Below are positions 15,429-21,530 of a stretch of DNA of 31,452 nucleotides, one piece after another; the first letter of the stretch is position 1, and each line of letters begins with the position of its first letter. The stretch covers positions 1-31,452 of the IMG/VR virus record IMGVR_UViG_3300021957_000174. One strand, written 5' to 3'. Under the pieces are notes generated by a model that worked only from the letters and a program-made list of their open reading frames with translations, made no database searches and had not been told where the DNA came from. Both the position numbers and the translations under genes were made by a program. The DNA is from a virus.

Positions 15429-15786
15429 TTCTTATTTCTCCATCGTAGTAGTAGCCCAGTTTCGCTAAATAATATTTCTTCATTTGCTCAACTTGGCTGG
15501 GGTTTACCCAAGTTATATCTGCCATCTGCATCTCTACTGTTTTGCTTCGCAAGTTAGTTTTAAACTTTCTGGCTTGAGGAGAGCCTCCCTTATCTTGCGC
15601 TCTAGCTAACCATGAATTTATAAATCTTTTAATACCTTGCTTCGTTTTACGTTTAGCTGGGTTAGCGTCACACCATGATTCCATTGCCATCAATTCTTGA
15701 TGTACGTCAATTGCAGGGTAGGTTCGTTGCCATGCAAGTATATCTCCCTGATCTGGCGTGTAGTTTTCACCTGTATTAAGAAGCAT
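15421..15786 (-). CDS. Replication initiator C-terminal-like protein (O/DnaT-like)
   Basis: 121 residues. The pattern WQRTYPAIDVHQELMAMESW, then NPAKRKTKQGIKRFINSWLA and RAQDKGG is the C-terminal module of phage replication proteins (lambda O-like, DnaT-like), which recruits host helicase. There is no DNA-binding domain on this polypeptide. The HTH protein immediately upstream could supply it. AGGAGG eight bases from the ATG shows separate translation, and the two genes overlap by 11 bases. Confidence 0.75.
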   Translation of the reverse strand: MLLNTGENYTPDQGDILAWQRTYPAIDVHQELMAMESWCDANPAKRKTKQGIKRFINSWLARAQDKGGSPQARKFKTNLRSKTVEMQMADITWVNPSQVEQMKKYYLAKLGYYYDGEIRSA

Positions 15787-15997
15787 TAGAACCTCCTAGC
15801 GAATATTCTGCAATACTGCACTTTTCATCATATCTATTTAGCACAGTGATCATCTTTTTGTTAATTAAATGACCTGATTCTTTTAGGTCGTAAATCCTAC
15901 TGGCCAACCTTGTTATTCCTAACTCATTAAAAGCATTTAATGTTGTTATGGTTTTGCCAGTTTGTAAATATTCCAAAATTCTTTCTTGCTGTGTCAT
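15776..15997 (-). CDS. Winged-helix/HTH protein (HTH_39-like)
   Basis: 73 residues. The pattern QQERILEYLQTGKTITTLNA, then GITRLASRIYDLKESGHLI and a Tyr-Ser-Leu end matches the small HTH_39-type winged helix of phage proteins. It is the first gene after the 427-base control region, with AGGAG six bases before the ATG. Position suggests that it binds the origin or the nearby promoter and works with the downstream O/DnaT-like protein. That partnership is inference. Confidence 0.78.
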   Translation of the reverse strand: MTQQERILEYLQTGKTITTLNAFNELGITRLASRIYDLKESGHLINKKMITVLNRYDEKCSIAEYSLGGSNAS

Positions 15998-16060
15998 GCT
16001 TAACTCCTATGGCTCGGCAAGCCTCGCCTGTAATTTTAAAAAATTTATTTGTATATATTT

Positions 16061-16117
16061 AAGTATATATTCACTTACTTTTTGTAAACATTTGAGTATA
16101 TAAACACCCACTTTTTC
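16061..16117. repeat. Imperfect direct repeats in an AT-rich control region
   Basis: Two 24-base repeats at 16061-16084 and 16094-16117 share 18 of 24 positions (consensus AGTATATAnnCACnnACTTTTT) with a period of 33 bases, about three helical turns. A further GTATATATT unit lies at 16051. A minus-strand TTTACA (16088-16083) lies 15 bases before a TATACT. The site may be an operator, promoter or replication origin iterons. Confidence 0.55.
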
Positions 16118-16144
16118 CCCTTTAACTACGCAAAGCTAAATTTT

Positions 16145-16300
16145 CGATCTGAGGGCAAAGCAACTCAGCGGCTTAGTCGTAATCGTATCGGATATCCAAC
16201 CTATCCATCAGCAGAAACCGATCTGCTTTTGGGGCTATGTCTGGAGGGTCAACCACGCTCTGATGTTTTATTTAAGGTGTTCATCAGCCTCTAGCCCGAT
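16145..16300. other. Structured non-coding stretch
   Basis: No frame longer than 11 codons. Inverted repeats include CTGAG/CTCAG near 16150-16167, AGCAGA/TCTGCT at 16210-16227, and nested GGGCTA/TAGCCC (16232-16297) around CTGATG/CATCAG (16260-16287). This could be a folded leader RNA of the replication operon, such as an antitermination site, or DNA-binding sites. I do not recognise the family. Confidence 0.45.
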
Positions 16301-16324
16301 TACTAGTGCGATAAGAAAGGTATA

Positions 16325-16353
16325 AAGACAATATTTAGATATGTTATTATGAT
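16325..16353 (+). promoter_or_regulatory. Candidate plus-strand promoter for a small RNA
   Basis: AAGACA (16325-16330), a 17-base spacer, then TATGAT (16348-16353), five of six matches to the -10 consensus. It points against all genes and lies just before three hairpins and a T tract. Initiation would be near 16360. Confidence 0.5.
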
Positions 16354-16357
16354 CTTT

Positions 16358-16427
16358 CTGTATCCGCACATACAGTATTACTCATCTCGATGAGTTTGTA
16401 AAGCCCCTTAATTGGGGCTTTCTTTTA
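16358..16427 (+). ncRNA. Candidate OOP-like small RNA
   Basis: About 68 nt of three consecutive hairpins: CTGTAT/ATACAG (16358-16375), CTCATC/GATGAG (16381-16394) and AAAGCCCC/GGGGCTTT (16400-16421), the last followed by CTTTT. The 3' end overlaps the stop codon of the HTH gene on the other strand. Lambda OOP RNA has the same location, between cII and O, opposite in direction and of similar size. Expression is inferred. Confidence 0.5.
16400..16426 (+). terminator. Hairpin terminator at the 3' end of the HTH gene
   Basis: Eight-base-pair stem AAAGCCCC/GGGGCTTT with loop TTAATT. Read on the plus strand it is followed by TTTCTTTT. On the minus strand it ends in TTTAC, a weaker tail. It may act in both directions, ending the recombination operon and the plus-strand small RNA. 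Confidence 0.7.
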
Positions 16428-16619
16428 CAGCTTAATAAATTCCTCCAAGCCGTAACCTAGCGCATCAGATACCCTAATAGCAGTATCTAGCCTGCAATTT
16501 TTCTTACTTCGCCAGATATTTATCTGCTGGCGGTGTACGCCTAACATCCTTGATAACTCTGCGCTACTAATCCCTTTCATTTGTTGTGCTACTCTTAGCG
16601 AGTTTCCAAAATCTAGCAT
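16425..16619 (-). CDS. Cro/C1-type HTH regulator
   Basis: 64 residues from ATG 16619, with AAGGGTGG five bases upstream; a GTG at 16628 is possible. The HTH_3 fold is clear: LRVAQQMKGISSAELSRMLG then VHRQQINIWRSKKNCR and LDTAIRVSDALGYGLEEFIK. It has no C-terminal cleavage or oligomerisation domain, so it resembles Cro or a cII-type regulator more than CI. Likely targets are the palindrome at 16381-16394, the repeats at 16061-16117 or the two repeated promoters. No second, divergent repressor gene is seen. Confidence 0.85.
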   Translation of the reverse strand: MLDFGNSLRVAQQMKGISSAELSRMLGVHRQQINIWRSKKNCRLDTAIRVSDALGYGLEEFIKL

Positions 16620-16681
16620 TTTTGCCACCCTTATGTTAAATTTGCGTTGATGCTTTCCCCGAGCATCTCTCCTATGGTTTA

Positions 16682-16708
16682 CCCTCCCCTTCGGGGGAGG
16701 GGTTTTTT
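16682..16708 (+). terminator. Strong UUCG-loop terminator facing the plus strand
   Basis: CCCTCCCC, loop TTCG, GGGGAGGG, then a final G and six Ts. The C(UUCG)G tetraloop and U6 tail make a textbook terminator for plus-strand transcripts. On the minus strand the hairpin is followed by TAAACC, so it should stop leftward transcription poorly. Confidence 0.8.
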
Positions 16709-16710
16709 AA

Positions 16711-17025
16711 CTAAAATGGAATGTCATCATCCTGAAAATCAGACTGAGATTCCTGCTGTGGCTTGCTAGGCGGCAATCCATCCTCCTGCCAGACCACCTT
16801 GCTATTCCCAAGTATGCTTCCTTGTATCCCTGCCTCCTTTTCCTCTAAGGTAATCTGCTCTGCAATAAAGCCATGATCGCCATACTTGCTTTCTTTTGTG
16901 GTATCTACAAAAGTAGTCAGAGACAAATATTTTCCATATGTACCATCTTGGCGTTTCTTGCCCATTTTTAATCTTTCTTTGTCTATCTTAGTTACATCAA
17001 TTGATATGTTGATTCTAGCTTTCAT
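16711..17025 (-). CDS. Probable ssDNA-binding protein
   Basis: 104 residues from ATG 17025, with AGGAGG five bases upstream. It starts MKARINISIDVTKIDKERLK, is beta-rich (GTYGKYLSLTTFVDTTKE, then GILGNSKVVW-like SILGNSKVVWQEDG), and ends with a Gln/Ser-rich linker and DFQDDDIPF. That acidic tail with terminal Pro-Phe is the protein-interaction tip of bacterial SSBs. It lies next to the ERF annealing protein gene group, which supports ssDNA binding. It is not obviously a classical OB-fold SSB, so the call is inference from tail and context. Confidence 0.65.
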   Translation of the reverse strand: MKARINISIDVTKIDKERLKMGKKRQDGTYGKYLSLTTFVDTTKESKYGDHGFIAEQITLEEKEAGIQGSILGNSKVVWQEDGLPPSKPQQESQSDFQDDDIPF

Positions 17026-17038
17026 GTTGCCTCCTATC
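17021..17038 (-). repeat. Repeated translation-initiation sequence, copy 1
   Basis: The 18-base minus-strand sequence GATAGGAGGCAACATGAA covers the ribosome site and start codon of the SSB-like gene. It recurs exactly at 17224-17241 in front of the secreted protein gene, suggesting local duplication or selection for equal translation. Confidence 0.85.
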
Positions 17039-17228
17039 GCGGCATGGGGCAATAACCATAGCCCGATGTTGTTGTATGTTGTGCATCACTTCCAAAGCCA
17101 CACCGCCATGTGCATACTTTCTGTCCATTCATTCCTGTGTATTGTGATACTTTAGTCCAAATGCAGGTGTTGTATGCAGACACTGTTGCGCTTGCAGTTA
17201 ATAATAAAATTGCGAGTAATTTATTCAT
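17034..17228 (-). CDS. Small secreted Cys-rich protein
   Basis: 64 residues from ATG 17228, preceded by AGGAGG. A typical signal peptide (MNKLLAILLLTASATVSA) is followed by a 46-residue mature part with four Cys (YNTC, KVCTWRC, GYGYC), enough for two disulfides in the periplasm. It has no lipobox. The function is unknown; its presence among cytoplasmic recombination genes is odd. The longer frame from 17357 runs through the ERF gene and lacks a ribosome site. Confidence 0.75.
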   Translation of the reverse strand: MNKLLAILLLTASATVSAYNTCIWTKVSQYTGMNGQKVCTWRCGFGSDAQHTTTSGYGYCPMPR

Positions 17229-17241
17229 GTTGCCTCCTATC
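17224..17241 (-). repeat. Repeated translation-initiation sequence, copy 2
   Basis: Exact second copy of GATAGGAGGCAACATGAA, 203 bases from the first, at the start of the secreted Cys-rich protein gene. Confidence 0.85.
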
Positions 17242-17860
17242 TGGCTTCTCTGAACTCTGTGGTTTTCATTGTGGCGCGTTCTTCTGTAGTGAATACGCCT
17301 CCTTTGCTTGGTGCTTTCCATAGCAATTGCTTCTCCGTATCTGTTAGTTCTGACCATGCCTCATTAGCTGTAGCTAGATCACCTGTGGCGATTCCATCTT
17401 TTATAGCATGAACGCTAGGCATTAAGTCCATTACCATGTCTTGATACTTTTCTTGCTCTGACTTTTCGCCTCTCAGCATAGCCGCTTCTGCATCATCATC
17501 AGCAGTAGGAATACCTGCGATACTTTGTAGCGCGTACCTTCTAGCATAAGTGATAGCTGATCCTGCGGCCTGTGGGTCACGCTTTACAATTGGCAGGATA
17601 TAAGACATCTCTAGCCATTGCCCTGATATGTGCATCAACTTTGTTGATACGCCTACGCCAATCTCGTCACTGACAGGGAACTGTGTATAGCTTAATCCGT
17701 TATCAGCAAAAGGCTGTTTAATGGCCTTGATGACAGAAGTTAGGTCTGCATAGCTTGACTTAAAGAATGGGTTAGCACTGTCCTTAACAGCACCGCCCAT
17801 CTCTGATTGTGCTTTATGTAGAGCACTAGCCAGCTCGTTGATTTGTTCGCTTGATCTCAT
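17237..17860 (-). CDS. erf: ERF-family single-strand annealing protein
   Basis: 207 residues, close to the length of P22 Erf. The core is typical: SANPFFKSSYADLTSVIKAI near residue 28 and GSAITYARRYALQSIAGIPT near residue 100, followed by DDDAEAA. ERF proteins form rings that anneal complementary ssDNA and allow genome circularisation and recombination. No phage exonuclease is visible, so a host nuclease such as RecBCD or RecJ may provide ends (inference). GGGAGAAGG precedes the ATG, and the gene overlaps its upstream neighbour by 35 bases. Confidence 0.93.
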   Translation of the reverse strand: MRSSEQINELASALHKAQSEMGGAVKDSANPFFKSSYADLTSVIKAIKQPFADNGLSYTQFPVSDEIGVGVSTKLMHISGQWLEMSYILPIVKRDPQAAGSAITYARRYALQSIAGIPTADDDAEAAMLRGEKSEQEKYQDMVMDLMPSVHAIKDGIATGDLATANEAWSELTDTEKQLLWKAPSKGGVFTTEERATMKTTEFREAR

Positions 17861-18038
17861 TGCCTTCTCCCATGATGGTTATAAATTGTTGCTCTGAATA
17901 CCATGTGGCTGATTGTTCTTTTGCATAAGCATCAGCATATCCGTTGTAGTATTCTCCCGATTCGCACTCTCGCGCTCTATGACCATGTATGCAGTCATAC
18001 TCGCCCTGCTCATAGTCAGTTAGTTTAAAGTTTTTCAT
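17826..18038 (-). CDS. Hypothetical protein, first gene of the early operon
   Basis: 70 residues starting MKNFKLTDYEQGEYDCIHGH. The pattern of Tyr, Glu and Gly with a DAYAKEQSATWYSEQQ segment is reminiscent of small phage proteins of unknown role; no family is assigned. The site GTAGGTGA lies before the ATG. It is the first gene behind promoter copy B and overlaps the ERF gene, so it should be among the first proteins made. Confidence 0.68.
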   Translation of the reverse strand: MKNFKLTDYEQGEYDCIHGHRARECESGEYYNGYADAYAKEQSATWYSEQQFITIMGEGNEIKRTNQRAG

Positions 18039-18051
18039 ATTTTCACCTACT

Positions 18052-18116
18052 TTTTTGATTAATGTAAAGCTATTAAATCACACAATAGAACAAAAGTAAA
18101 CTATTTATTTAACTTT
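18052..18116 (-). promoter_or_regulatory. Repeated promoter module, copy B
   Basis: Minus-strand -35 TTTACT (18100-18095), 17-base spacer, -10 TTTAAT (18077-18072). It has the same layout as the module at 12663-12727. It lies directly after the endolysin terminator and before the 18038 gene, so it marks the point on the circle where the early program begins. Confidence 0.78.
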
Positions 18117-18123
18117 ATAGGCG

Positions 18124-18150
18124 AAAAAAAGCCCCACCAAGGCAGGGCTA
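18124..18150 (-). terminator. Terminator of the late operon
   Basis: Minus-strand AGCCC TGCCTTGGTG GGGCT followed by seven Ts (18130-18124 are all a on the plus strand). It starts just after the endolysin stop codon and separates late from early transcription. Confidence 0.9.
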
Positions 18151-18154
18151 TTAT

Positions 18155-18562
18155 TTAGTATGACCAGATTGCATCTTCTGGGAAATCTTTGTAATCAGGA
18201 AAATCCTCTTGCGTACAAATATCCAAATGGATAAATCTGTTCTGACCTTTCTGCTGTACGCCAATGCGACTAATGCCATTTGCTAGAGCGACAGAAACGA
18301 CTTCTAAGGCCTTTTCCCTGCTACATAGTATATCTACCGCCTTTCCTGTAGTATGCGCCCCTAAACGCTCCTTGCGCTGTTCTATAGGGTGTTTAGGCGA
18401 TCTGTATGCGCTAGTTATAGGAAATGGGAAATCGCACTCCAATCTTATCTTGGTCAGTAGCTCAAGAAAGTCTGGATCAAAGCCATGCTCACCAGTATGC
18501 TGGCAAGCTAATTCCTTCGCGGAAAAATAGTCATTTTCAACTATTTCTGTTTTTTTAGTCAT
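18155..18562 (-). CDS. Endolysin, peptidase M15A-type
   Basis: 135 residues. SAYRSPKHP at residues 51-59, GAHTTGKAVDI with His70 and Asp77, and RFIHLD with His112 supply the three zinc ligands of the M15A/VanY-like peptidases that cut peptide cross-links in peptidoglycan. There is no signal peptide, so export depends on a holin. It is the last late gene before a strong terminator, downstream of the 3TM holin, which supports the lysis role. Confidence 0.88.
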   Translation of the reverse strand: MTKKTEIVENDYFSAKELACQHTGEHGFDPDFLELLTKIRLECDFPFPITSAYRSPKHPIEQRKERLGAHTTGKAVDILCSREKALEVVSVALANGISRIGVQQKGQNRFIHLDICTQEDFPDYKDFPEDAIWSY

Positions 18563-18564
18563 AA

Positions 18565-19275
18565 TTAATCCTTAGTCAATATACCTTCAACAACAATTGC
18601 AATTTCATTTTCAGATTGACTGCTTTTAGCTTCATAATGAAAATCAGTTTTTTCTGCTATTTTAAATGGCACTTGTCTGTCAAGGCTTACTTGGTTAGTT
18701 GCCATTGTGCCTTCGCCAACTCTTAAAATACGCCCTGTATTAGTAGTTAAAACATTCCTAAAGGAAACATACTTATTCTGATTAGCTGTAGCAGATATTA
18801 TATCAAAGCGCACAAAATAGGCACTATGACCTGCTGGTACAGTGTAAATGCAAGCCTGTGTAGATCCAATTCCTGCGCCTATAAAAGCGTAGTTAGTGCC
18901 GCCATTAGAGATAGATATATTTCCGACATTAGATCCAGCCAATATTGTTGCGCGATTGATTCTATAAAATGCTGTTGTCGTAGTGACTGCACTTGTGCCA
19001 GTTAGCGTTACAGTCTCAGTGATTTGATTGTAATTAATATCAAGCCCATCTATAAACACATTCATAGTATCGCTGGCTGATGTTGATACCACATCCATTA
19101 TTAGAGCTGATGTCGGGTAAACATAAGAGCCGCCATCATCCCAGACTGTCTCAAAAGCTGTACCAATAGTTTGATTGTAGCCAAAAACATTAACAGGGCT
19201 AGTATCAAACATATTGCCCTTTACAACATCATAAAAGAAATTTGTGGTTGGTCTAGTTTTGTTATATTGGTACAT
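18565..19275 (-). CDS. Putative virion structural protein
   Basis: 236 residues, beta-rich, Thr/Ser/Asn-rich, beginning MYQYNKTRPTTNFFYDVVKG. Segments NVFGYNQTIGTAFETVWDDG and YVYPTSALIMDVVSTSA are of a kind I associate with structural proteins of marine phages; no fold is certain. It could be a capsid decoration or fibre protein. Its ATG shares a base with the holin stop, so it is in the lysis operon. Virion location is inference. Confidence 0.6.
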   Translation of the reverse strand: MYQYNKTRPTTNFFYDVVKGNMFDTSPVNVFGYNQTIGTAFETVWDDGGSYVYPTSALIMDVVSTSASDTMNVFIDGLDINYNQITETVTLTGTSAVTTTTAFYRINRATILAGSNVGNISISNGGTNYAFIGAGIGSTQACIYTVPAGHSAYFVRFDIISATANQNKYVSFRNVLTTNTGRILRVGEGTMATNQVSLDRQVPFKIAEKTDFHYEAKSSQSENEIAIVVEGILTKD

Positions 19276-19646
19276 TATTTGCCTACTCCTTTGAATCGCT
19301 CTGCTGTTCTTGCCCCTGCAAGACCTAGCATACCTAAAAGCACTGGCATCATAGTCCCAGTGTCAGCCTGTGGTACAACTATGCCAAAAGCCGCCGCTAT
19401 AGGGCTTACTAAAAAATTAACGCCAAATCCCAATACACAAACCCAAGCGCAAGCTGGCCGCCATGATGATTGAAACCAATTGCCTTTTGCTTCTTGTTTA
19501 TTGACCTCAATTTGAGCTAGTGCATTTTCCTGCGCGTGTTTCTGCGCCATTGTTGCAATTTCATGCGCCAAAGCATTCTTTTGGTCTTTGTCCTCGATAA
19601 ATTTATCAAGCAGACCCGTAACTGGTGCGATAAGTTGTTGCCACAT
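19275..19646 (-). CDS. Holin, 3TM (GTA-type) family
   Basis: 123 residues. An N-terminal amphipathic helical part precedes the family signature WFQSSWRPACAWVCVLGFGV (residues about 57-76), then FLVSPIAAAFGIVV and LLGMLGLAGARTAERF, giving about three hydrophobic segments. This class is found in gene transfer agents and many alphaproteobacterial phages. It would permeabilise the inner membrane for the endolysin two genes downstream. GAGGTGATGT precedes the ATG. Confidence 0.85.
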   Translation of the reverse strand: MWQQLIAPVTGLLDKFIEDKDQKNALAHEIATMAQKHAQENALAQIEVNKQEAKGNWFQSSWRPACAWVCVLGFGVNFLVSPIAAAFGIVVPQADTGTMMPVLLGMLGLAGARTAERFKGVGK

Positions 19647-19649
19647 ACA

Positions 19650-20126
19650 TCACCTCAATGGGTTAGATAGATAGTCCATGCCTTCCCACAGATCATCTAT
19701 TTCCCTATTAATGGTATCAAGTTTCTGTTTAACATCACCCATACTATCAGAAACTAGTTCTGCTTGCTTAACTGTCGCTTTCATTGCTTCCAGTTCTTGT
19801 TTCATATCGTTAACATCGTTTCTTATAAGCAACAGTTTCTCTTGTTGTTCTGATATGGTTTTGAGGTTTACGCCTAACTCCGCAAGTTTTCCCTGCAACC
19901 GCGAAATATCGTTAACTTGTAGCTCTTGTTGGATGAGTTTAACGCTCTCATCAAGTGGTGTTATATCGGGAATTGATATACTTTCAACAGCCTCTAAGCG
20001 CGAATACAGGCTACTGGCTGTCCATACGCCACCGCCAATAGTAGAGCCAATGCCTAAAACTATGGCTATCCATACACCCTTAAACGATGTATCGCCAATA
20101 GTTAGCGTGGTATCCTCTAAGCTCAT
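19650..20126 (-). CDS. Membrane-anchored coiled-coil protein, spanin-like
   Basis: 158 residues. One N-terminal transmembrane helix (GVWIAIVLGIGSTIGGGVW, residues about 17-35) is followed by a long coiled-coil region (EQQEKLLLIRNDVNDMKQEL) to the C terminus. This resembles an i-spanin or holin accessory protein with a periplasmic coil. No o-spanin lipoprotein is visible, so the spanin label is tentative. The ATG overlaps the upstream stop by four bases and the holin gene follows after three. Confidence 0.6.
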   Translation of the reverse strand: MSLEDTTLTIGDTSFKGVWIAIVLGIGSTIGGGVWTASSLYSRLEAVESISIPDITPLDESVKLIQQELQVNDISRLQGKLAELGVNLKTISEQQEKLLLIRNDVNDMKQELEAMKATVKQAELVSDSMGDVKQKLDTINREIDDLWEGMDYLSNPLR

Positions 20127-20971
20127 CCTTCGTTACAGCCTTCGCCTGTTATAAAACACTGATAACCCAAATAAGTTGGGCTGGTTAGGTACAATTCAGA
20201 CTCTGTACCAGCAGTAAGCACATCGGCATCTGATACATAAAAATCCATGCCAAAATTAGTGCCATTTAGATAAACAGCCGTTGCGTTGTTTGTGCCATCC
20301 CAAGCCATCTTAACCCACTGCCTATTTGCATCATAATTAACTGTGGCAAGGGTAGCATTAGAGTTGTTGTTCTCTGCGCCTGTCTGTAAGAAAGCTACAG
20401 CATCTTCGTTAGCGGCTACACCAAGATACGCAGAGGCATTGTTTGCGTGTGTCTCAATGTCATTTACTGATTGGTTATAGGTATCAACCTGTTCTTGCGA
20501 TATGGTTAAAATCTCTTGATTTGTAGACACATACTCTTGTACTTCCACCTGTTCATCTGGAGTAGCGGCATCTGAGGCTATCTCTGCTACCTCTACTACC
20601 GCAATCATATCGACAACCACTTCGGTAAACGTATCAACTGCGTTACTCATTAGCTCCAGTTCTTGCTCGGCTTTTAAGGTGAGCACTTCTTGCACATCAC
20701 CGTAGGGCTGATAAGTAGCCATCCCTGCTAGGGCACTATTATAGGCATCTAACTGCTCACTGCTAATATGAACCGTACTGGAAACCGTACCACTGGATAG
20801 ATAGCCGCCCTGATATGAATATTCTAAAGCCGCACCGCTTAACTGAATGCCGCTGTCTATTTGATTAACAATAGCACTAGAAGCATCAATAAGATTATCC
20901 AGCTCATTTGATAGAACTACGGAACTTATCGCTGACAGAGATAGTATCTTCGCTAATTTGATCGCTTTCAT
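20123..20971 (-). CDS. Exported protein of unknown function
   Basis: 282 residues. The N terminus MKAIKLAKILSLSAISSVVL reads as a signal peptide. The body is acidic and helical (VVVDMIAVVEVAEIASDAAT, then TISQEQVDTYNQSVNDIETH), and the C-terminal third is beta-rich with a Cys pair near the end (YQCFITGEGCNEG). No family is recognised. It overlaps the upstream gene by 68 bases. It lies between two holin-type genes, so a role in lysis or in the envelope is possible. Confidence 0.65.
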   Translation of the reverse strand: MKAIKLAKILSLSAISSVVLSNELDNLIDASSAIVNQIDSGIQLSGAALEYSYQGGYLSSGTVSSTVHISSEQLDAYNSALAGMATYQPYGDVQEVLTLKAEQELELMSNAVDTFTEVVVDMIAVVEVAEIASDAATPDEQVEVQEYVSTNQEILTISQEQVDTYNQSVNDIETHANNASAYLGVAANEDAVAFLQTGAENNNSNATLATVNYDANRQWVKMAWDGTNNATAVYLNGTNFGMDFYVSDADVLTAGTESELYLTSPTYLGYQCFITGEGCNEG

Positions 20972-21530
20972 TTTCGCCTATACCTAAAATAGTATTATAC
21001 CAATCAGAAGTTTTTCTGCTGTAGTCTGGAATGTAAATATCTGGCTGGCGTTTCATAATTAAAAAAGCTCTTTTTCCTACCACTAATCTACCAGATGAAA
21101 GTATCGGGCAAGGTGTACCACTAACAAACATTGACCGCCACACTTCTAAAGATTCGCACATTCTAGCAACTGCGGCAACTTTCATTCCTAGATCGCTTAG
21201 CATTTTTGCATCCCTTCTTCGATTACAGTCAACGTCAGTCATATAACGTCCACCGCTAATCCCGACCAATCCTGTCTGTATAGATGATCCAATACCTTGC
21301 AAGCAAGTCTCAACGCCATTCGACATATAAGAGGGGGTTATAGCAGAGCCGACAGGCATTTCTGAGCTACTGCCAGCCCCGTTATAAGTATTTGATACCG
21401 ATTTATCCTCGGTTTTATTATGGCTGTTAGTTGTGCTACCTTCACCATTATAAGTATTTAACGAGCCTTCTTGTGTATTTTCAGCTAGGACTATACCTGT
21501 CAAAAATACTAGGCAAATTAAGCGTTTCAC
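20904..21530 (-). CDS. Exported protein with Asn/Ser-rich N terminus
   Basis: 208 residues from GTG 21530, overlapping the holin stop by four bases (GTGA). A signal peptide (MKRLICLVFLTGIVLA) is followed by a low-complexity segment with two YNGxGSxxN-type repeats, then a conserved-looking core, MPVGSAITPSYMSNGVETCL, with several Cys, and CNRRRDAKMLSDLGMKVAAV. I associate the core with uncharacterised proteins of marine phages. It may act in the periplasm or in the virion. Function not assigned. Confidence 0.7.
   Translation of the reverse strand: MKRLICLVFLTGIVLAENTQEGSLNTYNGEGSTTNSHNKTEDKSVSNTYNGAGSSSEMPVGSAITPSYMSNGVETCLQGIGSSIQTGLVGISGGRYMTDVDCNRRRDAKMLSDLGMKVAAVARMCESLEVWRSMFVSGTPCPILSSGRLVVGKRAFLIMKRQPDIYIPDYSRKTSDWYNTILGIGENESDQISEDTISVSDKFRSSIK

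Noticed and set aside
16358-16375. LexA-like box CTGT-N10-ACAG
   Set aside because: The spacing is 10 bases rather than the 8 of the known gammaproteobacterial box, and it is better explained as a hairpin of the candidate small RNA.
16631-16666. 11-codon leader frame (MLGESINANLT) before the HTH gene
   Set aside because: The AGGAG site is only about two bases from the ATG and the frame has no attenuator-like codon run.
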